DNA from: SAR92 clade bacterium H231
Lineage (GTDB): Bacteria > Pseudomonadota > Gammaproteobacteria > Pseudomonadales > Porticoccaceae
DNA length: 64,000 nucleotides
Direction: 5' to 3'
Assembly: GCA_025153775.1 (NCBI GenBank)
Contig: JAOALC010000001.1
Coordinates: 682,001 to 746,000, forward strand
The notes under the pieces were generated by a model that searched no databases, was not told the origin of the DNA, and saw nothing but the letters and a program-made list of their open reading frames with translations. How positions within the stretch are numbered: the stretch's first letter is position 1; each line of letters opens with the position of its first letter. Below, piece after piece: positions 18,140-26,484 of the stretch. The position numbers and the translations under genes were made by a program.

Positions 18140-18768
18140 TGGCACTAAAACTTTGGCACTGCGCCGGTTCAAGATCGATTCGCCCCCTGTGGACTTTAGA
18201 GGAAATGGGGATCGATTATGATATCGAGGTGATGAAATTTCCGCCGCGCTTTGTGCACCCTGGTTATACGGATATCAATCCCATTGGCACTGTGCCATTT
18301 TTTACCGATGGGGAGGTTGAGATGACTGAATCTGCTGGCATAAGTCAGTATTTGGTGGATAGACATGGCCCTACAGAGCTTGGGGTGGGGGTTGATGAGC
18401 CGGACTATGGGCTCTATCTAAACTGGCTGCATCGCAGCGACGCTACCCTGACATTTCCCCAGACGCTGGTGCTCAGATATACCATTCTCGAGCCTGAGGA
18501 AAAGCGTCTGCCCACTGTTGCCCAGGACTATGCCAAATGGTTTCACGCCCGATTGCGCTCCTTGGAGGATGCCACCGCGGACCGTGAGTTTCTCTGTGCC
18601 GGCCGCTTTACCATTGCTGATATTGCGGTGGGCTACGCCCTTTATTTAGCTGAGACCCTTAGGCTGGGAGAGGGCTTTAAGCCTAACACCAGAGCTTATT
18701 TTGAGCGTCTAAAGGCACGTCCTGGATTCCTGCGTGCCACGCGCTTTGATTCAGCTGCCATGGTCTAG
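18139..18768 (+). CDS. Glutathione S-transferase family protein
   Basis: This 209-residue cytosolic-type GST has an N-terminal thioredoxin-like domain with LWHCAGSRSIRP, a cis-Pro in GTVPFF and the glutathione-binding ESAGI (usually ESxAI). An all-helical C-terminal domain contains FTIADIAVGYAL. The ATG shares one base with the carboxylase alpha stop, so it is the last gene of the atu-like operon. Its job there is unknown: detoxification of a reactive enoyl-CoA or aldehyde intermediate, or a GSH-dependent isomerisation, are possibilities (inference). Confidence 0.88.
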   Translation: MALKLWHCAGSRSIRPLWTLEEMGIDYDIEVMKFPPRFVHPGYTDINPIGTVPFFTDGEVEMTESAGISQYLVDRHGPTELGVGVDEPDYGLYLNWLHRSDATLTFPQTLVLRYTILEPEEKRLPTVAQDYAKWFHARLRSLEDATADREFLCAGRFTIADIAVGYALYLAETLRLGEGFKPNTRAYFERLKARPGFLRATRFDSAAMV

Positions 18769-18779
18769 CGCACTAGTAA

Positions 18780-18863
18780 ATTAACACTGGGTTAATGACA
18801 TTGGATTTTGAGACCCCTAGGTCAGGGAATCATATTGACATGTTTAATGCCATTACTTAATCT
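18780..18863 (+). promoter_or_regulatory. Candidate promoter with upstream palindrome for the paired ACAD genes
   Basis: A perfect -35 hexamer TTGACA (18835-18840) is followed after 17 bp by TAATCT (18858-18863, a weak -10). About 40 bp upstream lies the inverted repeat ATTAAC-N5-GTTAAT (18780-18796), a possible operator. The gap between the GST and ACAD genes holds nothing else recognisable. Confidence 0.4.
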
Positions 18864-18928
18864 GCCGAAGTGAAGACTGGGTCGGAGTGAGTTGGTCTGC
18901 AATAAACATTTTTTAGGAGTGAACCCAA

Positions 18929-20113
18929 TTGGATATTAAGTTTTCAGCACAAGACCTCGCGTTTAGAGACGAGGTTCGTGATTTTTTTGCCAGCGAATAC
19001 GACGGCGCTATAGCGGAGCAACTGAGCGGTGCTCAGGGCACAGACTATAAGGGCGGCATTGTGGCCTGGCAGAAAAAACTCCATGCCAAAGGCTGGATTG
19101 CCCCGGGCTGGCCCACTGAGTATGGCGGCACAGACTGGTCTGCTACCCAGAAGTTTATCTATGAGACTGAGCGCGGTTTGGCTGGTATCCCAGATGTGGT
19201 TCCCTTTGGGCTGAAGATGGTGGCGCCGGTTATTTACACCTTTGGCAATGAAGAGCAGAAAGCCAAGTTCTTACCCCGGATTCTCGAGAGTGAGGACTGG
19301 TGGTGTCAGGGTTATTCTGAGCCTGGGGCCGGGTCTGATCTTGCGGCGCTCAATACCACCGCAGATTATGCCGGTGATCACTATATTGTTAATGGCCGCA
19401 AAATCTGGACCACCTTTGCCCAGTATGCGGATTGGATTTTCTGTCTAGTGCGCACTAGCAAAGGTATGCGCAAGCAGCAGGGCATTAGCTTTCTGCTGAT
19501 TGATATGAAAACCCCTGGTATTACGGTCAAGCCTATTGTGACCATCGATGGTAAGCACAGTCTGAATGAAGTGCTGTTTGAAGATGTTGCAGTGCCCACT
19601 GAGAACCTGATTGGTGAGCAGGATAAAGGCTGGACTTACGCCAAGGCGCTGCTGGCCCACGAGCGCACAGGCATGGCCGAAGTCGCTGACTCTACTCGTA
19701 TGCTGGACGCGCTAAAGCAGCGCGCCTCTGTGGAAGTCAATGGTGGTAAAGCCATGATTGAGGATCCGATTTTCCAGATGCGCCTCTCGGATATCGAGAT
19801 GGAGTTGATGGCACTTGAATACACTGAACTGCGGGTGTTTGCCTCCATGGCCGCTGGCGGTATGCCGGGCCCAGAGTCATCGCTACTCAAAATTAAAGGT
19901 ACTGAAATTTCTCAGGCTATTCATGAGCTGCAATTACAGCTGGCGTCTTACTATGGTGGTGCGCTGCCCGAAGACTTGAACGCTGACCAGCTGGGCCACG
20001 ACTTTGCATTCGAGGCCCGCGGCAAATATATGTATGGACGCGCGGCAACCATCTATGGTGGTTCTAATGAAGTGCAGCGCAATGTGATCGCGAAAGCGGT
20101 ACTAGGCCTATAA
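18929..20113 (+). CDS. Acyl-CoA dehydrogenase, large subunit of a heteromeric pair (PimC/ChsE4-like)
   Basis: This 394-residue ACAD has WCQGYSEPGAGSDLA as FAD/substrate signature and a C-terminal ATIYGGSNEVQRNVIA block in which the MCAD catalytic Glu is Gly. A Glu is present on helix G (E245 in LLAHERTGM), the position used by heteromeric enzymes such as Mycobacterium ChsE4. The start is TTG 18929, supported by TAGGAG with 7-nt spacing. The next gene, 50 bp downstream, encodes a second ACAD that lacks both Glu positions, so the two probably form one alpha2beta2-type enzyme. Substrate unknown; branched or isoprenoid acyl-CoAs are plausible from context. Confidence 0.88.
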   Translation: MDIKFSAQDLAFRDEVRDFFASEYDGAIAEQLSGAQGTDYKGGIVAWQKKLHAKGWIAPGWPTEYGGTDWSATQKFIYETERGLAGIPDVVPFGLKMVAPVIYTFGNEEQKAKFLPRILESEDWWCQGYSEPGAGSDLAALNTTADYAGDHYIVNGRKIWTTFAQYADWIFCLVRTSKGMRKQQGISFLLIDMKTPGITVKPIVTIDGKHSLNEVLFEDVAVPTENLIGEQDKGWTYAKALLAHERTGMAEVADSTRMLDALKQRASVEVNGGKAMIEDPIFQMRLSDIEMELMALEYTELRVFASMAAGGMPGPESSLLKIKGTEISQAIHELQLQLASYYGGALPEDLNADQLGHDFAFEARGKYMYGRAATIYGGSNEVQRNVIAKAVLGL

Positions 20114-20163
20114 GCAGGCTCCCACTGGGTTGAGCCACTAAAAGATTTCAGGAGTTTACACAG

Positions 20164-21306
20164 ATGAATTTTGATTTTACCGAAGAACAAACCATGATCA
20201 AAGACAGCGTCTCGCGCTTTGTGAGAGACGAGTATGACTTTGATACCAGAACCAAGATTGTTGGCTCAGAAGAGGGCATTAGTCGCGAATTCTGGTCCAT
20301 GTTTGCCGAGTTAGGCTGGCTGTCAGTGCCCTTTGCAGAAGAGTACGGCGGCTTTGGCGGCACCGTTGAAGATATTGCTGCAGTGATGGAAGAGCTGGGT
20401 AAGGGTATTGTAGTTGAACCCTACGCCTCCACCGTTGTGGTATTTGGCGGCCTGATGGCTGCCTCTGATAACGCGGCCCTCAAGAGCGCGGTTATTCCCA
20501 GTATTATCGATGGTAGCTGCATGGGGTCTCTGGCCTCTACAGAGGCTCAGTCTCGCTATGAGATGGCAGATGTTGCCACTGGAGCAACCGCCTGCGATGG
20601 GGGTTATAAGATCAGCGGTGAAAAGACCGTGGTCGCCAATGGCGGTACGGCCAACAAGTTTATTGTGACGGCCCGCACTAGCGGTGAGCAGTTTGATCGC
20701 GATGGCGTCAGCCTTTTTTTGGTGGATGCTGATGCCCCAGGGGTTGAAGTAAAAAGCTACAAAATGATGGATGGCCAGAGCGCAGCTACTGTGACTCTCA
20801 AGGATGTTGTGGTCGCCGAGAGCCAGCTGCTAAACGCGGCGGGTGAGGGCATGGATCTGATTGATCAGGTGATGCCGCAGATTCTGATGGGCCTAAGTGC
20901 AGAGGCGCTAGGTATTATGGCCACTCTAAACACGACCACGGTTGAATACACCAAAGTGCGCCAGCAGTTTGATACCCCTATTAGTTCTTTCCAGGTGCTC
21001 CAGCACAGAATGGTGGATACCTTTATGGCCTGCGAGCAGACTAAATCTATGCTCTATCGCGGGCTCTGTCAGGCGAGTGAGGATGACTCTGCAGCTCTGC
21101 TGAAAACTGTGCATGCGCTCAAGGCAACAGTGGCCCGTTATGGCCGTCTGGTGGGCGAAGAAGCTATTCAGATTCACGGTGGTATTGGCATGACCGATGA
21201 GTTAAATATTGGCCACTATGTTAAGCGTCTAATGATGATCAATGTCAGCTTTGGCGATGGTGATTACCACCAGAAGAAGTTTAATCAGCTAAGCTATTCC
21301 TCCTAG
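20164..21306 (+). CDS. Acyl-CoA dehydrogenase, small subunit of a heteromeric pair (PimD/ChsE5-like)
   Basis: This 380-residue ACAD fold starts MNFDFTEEQTMIKD and ends with AIQIHGGIGMTDEL and SFGDGDYHQKK. The C-terminal region has FGDGD in place of the YEG(T/S) loop, and helix G has no Glu at the alternative position, so it is unlikely to be active alone. It probably pairs with the product of the upstream gene (50 bp away). GGAG lies 10 nt before ATG. The stop overlaps the GTG start of the following esterase gene by one base. Confidence 0.87.
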   Translation: MNFDFTEEQTMIKDSVSRFVRDEYDFDTRTKIVGSEEGISREFWSMFAELGWLSVPFAEEYGGFGGTVEDIAAVMEELGKGIVVEPYASTVVVFGGLMAASDNAALKSAVIPSIIDGSCMGSLASTEAQSRYEMADVATGATACDGGYKISGEKTVVANGGTANKFIVTARTSGEQFDRDGVSLFLVDADAPGVEVKSYKMMDGQSAATVTLKDVVVAESQLLNAAGEGMDLIDQVMPQILMGLSAEALGIMATLNTTTVEYTKVRQQFDTPISSFQVLQHRMVDTFMACEQTKSMLYRGLCQASEDDSAALLKTVHALKATVARYGRLVGEEAIQIHGGIGMTDELNIGHYVKRLMMINVSFGDGDYHQKKFNQLSYSS

Positions 21307-22400
21307 TGATTGGCCTGCCTACATTAGCCTATGGTCTCGGCGGCGCCGGACTGGCTTGGGTGGGCTATAAATTACTGAGCAGGGATCCGCTGGCTCAGTT
21401 CGATCTTCCGCTGGGGCACTTAGCCTCAGTGGATAGTCCCGAAGCTAAACTCAAGTCTGAGCAGGCGCTAGACAATATCACCCAGCGTCTGCGCTCTACT
21501 CCCGCTAGCTCCAGCAAGCTTTCTATCAAGCGCCGTGTGCCCCTTATGCGTGAGGCGATGGAGGGCTTTTTTGCCGAGGAAGAGAAGCGGGCAGTCAGCA
21601 GTTTCACTCCCGTGGATGCCGACACAGTGCCTGCTGAGTGGGTGGTGGCCCCGGGGGTTGATGCAGACAATAACCGACGTCTTATGTATATCCATGGCGG
21701 TGCTTTCTTTGCCGGCAGCCCGAAGAGCCATCGCGTGATTACCAGCAAATTATCGGAAGTTACCAATAGCTCGGTGCTGGCCATAGACTACAGATTAATG
21801 CCTGAATTCAGTCGGCGCGACTGTGTTGAAGACTGTGCCACAGCCTATCAATGGATGCTGGGTAATGGCTCTCAGGGCCCGGGCCAGGCAGACAATATTC
21901 TGGTGGCCGGAGATTCTGCCGGGGGCAACTTAACCCTGGTGTTGATGGCGCTGCTGCGCGATACAGGAGGTAGAGCTGCAAACGCAGCAGTCTGCCTGTC
22001 GCCAGTAACTGACTGTCGTTTTGCTAGCCCCAGTATTTTTTCCAACCTGAGCACTGATGTGATGCTCAAACCCTTAGCCAGTCGCATTACCAGGGTGCCA
22101 AAGGTGCTTTTGCGTCTCGCCGCTCGCCATCTGGCCAAGGATAATCCCAGTGATCCACTGATTTCACCACTGCTGGGCGATCTGTCTGATCTGCCGCCCA
22201 CACTGGTGTTGGCAAGTCAGCATGAGATTCTGCGCGACGACGGGCGCCGCTATGTGAACAAGGCGGTGGCTGCGGGCTCAGCGGCTAAGTTTGTCTACTG
22301 TATGCAGATGCCCCATGTGTGGCCCATCTTCTATCCTGAGCTGCCGGAAGCTGAGTTAGCTTTCCAGCAGATCAGTGAATTTTTAGACCGCCATAACTGA
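21306..22400 (+). CDS. Alpha/beta hydrolase, hormone-sensitive-lipase family
   Basis: This 364-residue esterase/lipase is of the HSL (family IV) type. The oxyanion-hole HGG is at residues 130-132 (YIHGGAFF), the nucleophile Ser204 is in GDSAGGN, the acid lies in SQHEILRDDG and the catalytic His in MPHVWP. A hydrophobic N-terminal stretch (LAYGLGGAGLAWVGYKLL) may anchor it in the membrane. Translation starts at a GTG overlapping the ACAD stop by one base, so it is coupled to the ACAD pair, suggesting it releases the acid that the pair dehydrogenates (inference). It is convergent with the DUF1295 gene, 3 bp apart. Confidence 0.88.
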   Translation: MIGLPTLAYGLGGAGLAWVGYKLLSRDPLAQFDLPLGHLASVDSPEAKLKSEQALDNITQRLRSTPASSSKLSIKRRVPLMREAMEGFFAEEEKRAVSSFTPVDADTVPAEWVVAPGVDADNNRRLMYIHGGAFFAGSPKSHRVITSKLSEVTNSSVLAIDYRLMPEFSRRDCVEDCATAYQWMLGNGSQGPGQADNILVAGDSAGGNLTLVLMALLRDTGGRAANAAVCLSPVTDCRFASPSIFSNLSTDVMLKPLASRITRVPKVLLRLAARHLAKDNPSDPLISPLLGDLSDLPPTLVLASQHEILRDDGRRYVNKAVAAGSAAKFVYCMQMPHVWPIFYPELPEAELAFQQISEFLDRHN

Positions 22401-22403
22401 ATA

Positions 22404-23276
22404 TTACCTACTTCTGGGCTTGCGCAGTATCAGTGCAGGTGTGGACTCTGTGTAGGCGATAAACTCCGGCTCCGAACCCCATTTCTTCTGTGCCAGCCTC
22501 TCCAGTAGCGGTATGCCGCTAATTCTGGTCAGCAGCACATAGACAAAGATGGGTGAGATCATGGTGGCCAGTTGCCAGCCGGACAGCACCGGCAGCGCGA
22601 CTAGCGCCAGACCCAGCCACAGAGTAATTTCACCGAAGTAATTGGGGTGTCTGGACCAGGCCCAGAGGCCTGTGGTGATAAAGCGATCGCGATTGTCTGG
22701 GTTTTTTCTAAATTTGGTCTTCTGGCTGTCGGCCACCACTTCAATCAGCATGCCTGTAACCCACAGGGCTATACCCAGGTAGGCCATTGGCCCCAGAGCT
22801 ATGCTGGTATTGGAGGTCATTGCGGCAAGGCCCGCAGCCATGGTGACCAGAACCCAGAGACCGCCTAGGGTCCAGGTCATTAAAAACCAGGTAAATTTGG
22901 TTTTCATCAGGATAAAGCGTTTGTCCTGACCATCTTTCTTGATCCGCCAGAATAAAAATGACCCCAGTCGCAGCGCCCATACCAGAATCATTGCGCAGAT
23001 GATTAGATCGCGAATATCCAGATTGGGATTTAGGTAGAGAGCAGCTATGACCGTACTGATATAAGACAGAGAGCCTGTGAGGTCGAAGTAATGTTCAGTT
23101 TGAAAGGCAAAAGAGGGCAGAAATATTGTCCAGTGCAATATAAAACCAATGGCACCGCAGATAACAAACAGCGGCAGGCCATAGACCTGTATGCTGCCCT
23201 GACTGCCCGCCTGCAATATTAGGCCGCCAATCACCAGTGAAACCAGGATTCCGATCAAGCTGTTAGCTCTGTTCAT
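22404..23276 (-). CDS. DUF1295 membrane protein (steroid 5-alpha-reductase C-terminal-like)
   Basis: This 290-residue integral membrane protein has several predicted helices. The C-terminal signature of the DUF1295/ICMT/5-alpha-reductase fold is visible as GLWAWSRHPNYFGEITLWLG and, near the end, IPLLERLAQKKWGSEPEF. The family contains reductases and methyltransferases; no specific reaction can be assigned here. It is a single gene convergent with the HSL esterase, next to a second esterase on the same strand 130 bp upstream. A role in steroid or isoprenoid modification is only suggested by context. Confidence 0.82.
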   Translation of the reverse strand: MNRANSLIGILVSLVIGGLILQAGSQGSIQVYGLPLFVICGAIGFILHWTIFLPSFAFQTEHYFDLTGSLSYISTVIAALYLNPNLDIRDLIICAMILVWALRLGSFLFWRIKKDGQDKRFILMKTKFTWFLMTWTLGGLWVLVTMAAGLAAMTSNTSIALGPMAYLGIALWVTGMLIEVVADSQKTKFRKNPDNRDRFITTGLWAWSRHPNYFGEITLWLGLALVALPVLSGWQLATMISPIFVYVLLTRISGIPLLERLAQKKWGSEPEFIAYTESTPALILRKPRSR

Positions 23277-23405
23277 TATTATTTTTCTCAGCGAATAGTT
23301 AGTTATTTTTATAGTAGATTATGGTGCTGTATACGGAGATTGATCTGGCCTCGGATTCATTATTAGCTGGGCCACAGTGATACCAGTGCTCAGAGCAGCT
23401 GAGTT

Positions 23406-25343
23406 TTAGAAGATGCCTTCAAATTTATAGGGATCATACTCAGCACAGCCGCCTCCACTGAGGCTGAGATAGCGCTCTGGGTCCCAGTAGTCGCTGCTAT
23501 GGTAGGAGAGCAAAAAGCTCTCGACAAAAAGTTTGCAGCGCTCTTGCTGGCTGCTTATAGCAGTATCGGACTCAATGCGCTGCATTGTAGCCTCAGGGCT
23601 GGGGTAGTAGTGTTCCATGCGCCAGCCGCCATCTGCCGGGCTGTCTAGCACCATAATATTGGCGCCAGTTTCCTGCCAGGCCGTCCATTCTGGTTGCTTT
23701 TGTAAAAGCCCTGTGCCCGGGGTGCCGCTGTGGGCAAATCGACCCCAATAATTCATTATTGCCCTGGATAGTTTCTCTCGCCCCGGTTCGCTGTCTTCGC
23801 CATATAAAAAGGGCAGGCGCAGCCCGCCTACAAAGTCATTAAATACAAAGCTAACCTCAAGGCCATGGCCTGCGCCTAACAGTTTAGGCAGATTGACGGG
23901 CCAGTTGTTGGGAGTTTCATCCCAGTCAAATCTATAGCCATAGATGCCAACCTCAGGGTTGGCGCCAGTCATTAGTTTGGCCATCTGACTCACACCGGTG
24001 CTATGCCAGCGATCGGCATAATAGTTGGAGTAGCGCTGATAGCGCTCATGGTCTTTAATTGATGGCAAGACACCGAATCGCAGGCTGACAAATTCCTTGT
24101 CATTGGCCATTGCGGACCTATCCTCATCTCGATTGGCCCCCATTATCATGGGCACTGCGTTGTAGTTGCCGGCCACAGCAAATAGCTCAGCCAGCGGCTC
24201 TGTGGGAAGCACATGGCCGTCTCGCAACAGTTGCGGGCTCAGGGGCATGGTTTGCTCCTCCACCAGAGACATGCTGACATTGATCAGTGATTCTGGGCTC
24301 TGCTGATAGAGGACAGCGGCAATACTTTTATCGGTCATACTGCTTAAATCTTTTTTCGCCTCTTGACTACTGTTGGCGATATTTTGATTGACCAGCAGCT
24401 GGGCCAATATTTCATTTGAGCTATTGGGCCAGCCGCGCTGCTGACTGTCTCCTGAGTAGGGCTCTGTAAATAGCTGATCGGCAAATAGCTCCGCGGACTC
24501 CATGGACTCAGTTCTGCTAGAGCCACTCTGAGAAATGGCTTTATGGAAGAGCCCCTTGGCCAGGGGCGAGGCCAGCAGGCCATAAATATTGCGTGCCCCG
24601 GCAGACTCGCCAAATACAGTGACATTGTTGGGATCGCCGCCAAAAGCATCAATATTGGTCTGCACCCACTGCAGGCCGGCAATAATATCCAGTAGGCCGT
24701 AATTGCCTGAGGCATCCTCTAAATTGGCGGCGGTATTGCGCAGGGCGCTGTGGTTAAACCAGCCCAATGGGCCCAGGCGATAGTTGAGCGACACAAAAAT
24801 AACCTGCTGCTGGGCCGCTATTTTCTCGCCGGTATAAAACCGCGCTGAGCCCACTGTGTTGCCGCCGCCGTGAATCCATAGCATCACTGGAAGTTTTCTC
24901 TGGGCCATACTGGGATTGAGCGAAAGTCGGCGGGGTGCCCAGATATTCAGGTAGAGACAGTCTTCGCTGCCCACTATATCGCCCTCCTTGCCTGGCGTGC
25001 CGGCAAGAAAGGTCCAGTGCTGGGTGCAGGGCATGCTGCTCTCCACTGCAAATAGGGGGGTAGTCCAGTTGGTCGCAGGCTGCGGCGCTCGCCAGCGCAA
25101 TGGGCCGACCGGTGGCGCGGCATAGGGTATACCCAGCCAGCCGTAGCTATTATTACTGTCCGCAAAGCCGATAACCTCACCATTGGCAGTGCTGCGTGCC
25201 GAATAGGGGTCAGGCTCCTGCATCTGGGTCTCCGCTGTGGCCATAGTTTCTAGGCCGGCGCCGCTATCCAGCAGGGCAATAACCACAGCTATGCTGGCTA
25301 CAGCCAGCACCGCCAGTAGCCCCAGTATTTTTTTATAACCCAT
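23406..25343 (-). CDS. Type B carboxylesterase, membrane-anchored or exported
   Basis: This 645-residue member of the COesterase (PF00135) family is longer than most bacterial members. The N-terminus has a signal/anchor helix (KILGLLAVLAVASIAVVIALL). The catalytic triad is Ser247 in GESAGA, Glu in NRDEDRSAM and His in GAGHGLEVSF. Domain starts SNNSYGWLGIPYAAPPVGPLRW and EDCLYLNIW are typical. It follows the ACAD small-subunit gene on this strand by 3 bp, so it is the third gene of a minus-strand operon that couples periplasmic ester hydrolysis to acyl-CoA oxidation (inference). Confidence 0.9.
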   Translation of the reverse strand: MGYKKILGLLAVLAVASIAVVIALLDSGAGLETMATAETQMQEPDPYSARSTANGEVIGFADSNNSYGWLGIPYAAPPVGPLRWRAPQPATNWTTPLFAVESSMPCTQHWTFLAGTPGKEGDIVGSEDCLYLNIWAPRRLSLNPSMAQRKLPVMLWIHGGGNTVGSARFYTGEKIAAQQQVIFVSLNYRLGPLGWFNHSALRNTAANLEDASGNYGLLDIIAGLQWVQTNIDAFGGDPNNVTVFGESAGARNIYGLLASPLAKGLFHKAISQSGSSRTESMESAELFADQLFTEPYSGDSQQRGWPNSSNEILAQLLVNQNIANSSQEAKKDLSSMTDKSIAAVLYQQSPESLINVSMSLVEEQTMPLSPQLLRDGHVLPTEPLAELFAVAGNYNAVPMIMGANRDEDRSAMANDKEFVSLRFGVLPSIKDHERYQRYSNYYADRWHSTGVSQMAKLMTGANPEVGIYGYRFDWDETPNNWPVNLPKLLGAGHGLEVSFVFNDFVGGLRLPFLYGEDSEPGREKLSRAIMNYWGRFAHSGTPGTGLLQKQPEWTAWQETGANIMVLDSPADGGWRMEHYYPSPEATMQRIESDTAISSQQERCKLFVESFLLSYHSSDYWDPERYLSLSGGGCAEYDPYKFEGIF

Positions 25344-25346
25344 GGT

Positions 25347-26468
25347 TTAATCCAGTAATAAACTAGCCAGATGAGTGCGGTGATGCTGGGCATCACCAAA
25401 TTGATGCTGGCTCCAGAGTGCTCTGCGCAGATACAGCTGGGCATCGCATTCATAGGTAAAGCCCATACCTCCATGGAATTGAATGGCTCGATCTCCGGCA
25501 TACAGAAGGGCCTCGGTCGCCTGGGCCTTGGCCATGCGACAGGCAATCTCTGCATCCTGATCCAGGGACTGATCGCCAACCACAGTGGCAGCGTGGTAAA
25601 TCAGGGTTCGCGCTGAGTCCATGCCGATTAATATATCCACTGTGGGGTGTTTTAGAGATTGGTAGGAGCCAATTAGGCGGCCAAACTGGATTCTACTGGT
25701 CAGATAGGCCACTACCAGATCCAGGGCTGCAGCGCAGCTACCGGTAGACTCCGCAGCGGTTAGCAGCGCGCCAAGCAACTTGATATCGCGCAGCGCAGCC
25801 TCTGACTGGGGTAAAATTGCTTCAGGGCTGAGGGTTACCCCATTAAAATTAATATTACAGGCCCTTTTGGTCTCGTCTATTAACACCTTGGCACCCAGGG
25901 CTCCCTCTGCCAGCTGAGCGGCCTCAACCAGCACCAGTACCTGTGCGCCATTGTGACAGGCGGAGACTATAAAGAAGTCGGCCACTGCGGCGTCATTGAC
26001 CAGCAGCTTGGTACCCTGAAGTTGCATATCTGCGGATAGCTGACAGCTGGTGGCGCTGGCACCCCAGTCCTCGTTGTCCAGCAGGGCTAAGGTACCTACA
26101 CTGCCCTCGGCTACCAGGGGCAGCCATTTGGCTTTTTGTTCTTCGGAGCCACCGCGCAGTATTGCCTGAGAGGCCATGGTGGTGGAAATATAGGGCGTAC
26201 TGAGCAGATTGCGGCCCATGCTCTCTACCAGAGGGACCGTGGAACCTATGCCCAGCTCTGAGCCACCGTACTGTTCGGGAATAGCTATACCAGTCCAGCC
26301 CAGGCCTACCATTTCTGCCCAGATGTCTGCGCTGTAGCCGCTCGCAGAGCTCAGTAAGCTGCGCACTGCTGTGATATCGGAACGGTCGCTACAAAAGCCT
26401 TTGGCGCTCTCGAGAATCATTGACTGCTCGTCGGTAAAGGCGAGGGCCATATTAGTTTTTCTTGTCAT
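25347..26468 (-). CDS. Acyl-CoA dehydrogenase, small subunit of second heteromeric pair
   Basis: This ~373-residue ACAD fold begins FTDEQSMILESAKGF and ends AIQFHGGMGFTYE and FGDAQHHRTH. As in the other small subunit, neither the MCAD Glu nor the helix-G Glu is present. I place the start at ATG 26468, preceded by GAGG with 9-nt spacing; the longer frame to 26510 would overlap the upstream gene. It pairs with the large subunit encoded immediately upstream and precedes the carboxylesterase gene by 3 bp. Confidence 0.86.
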   Translation of the reverse strand: MTRKTNMALAFTDEQSMILESAKGFCSDRSDITAVRSLLSSASGYSADIWAEMVGLGWTGIAIPEQYGGSELGIGSTVPLVESMGRNLLSTPYISTTMASQAILRGGSEEQKAKWLPLVAEGSVGTLALLDNEDWGASATSCQLSADMQLQGTKLLVNDAAVADFFIVSACHNGAQVLVLVEAAQLAEGALGAKVLIDETKRACNINFNGVTLSPEAILPQSEAALRDIKLLGALLTAAESTGSCAAALDLVVAYLTSRIQFGRLIGSYQSLKHPTVDILIGMDSARTLIYHAATVVGDQSLDQDAEIACRMAKAQATEALLYAGDRAIQFHGGMGFTYECDAQLYLRRALWSQHQFGDAQHHRTHLASLLLD

Positions 26469-26484
26469 TGTTTGAGTCCTCGCT

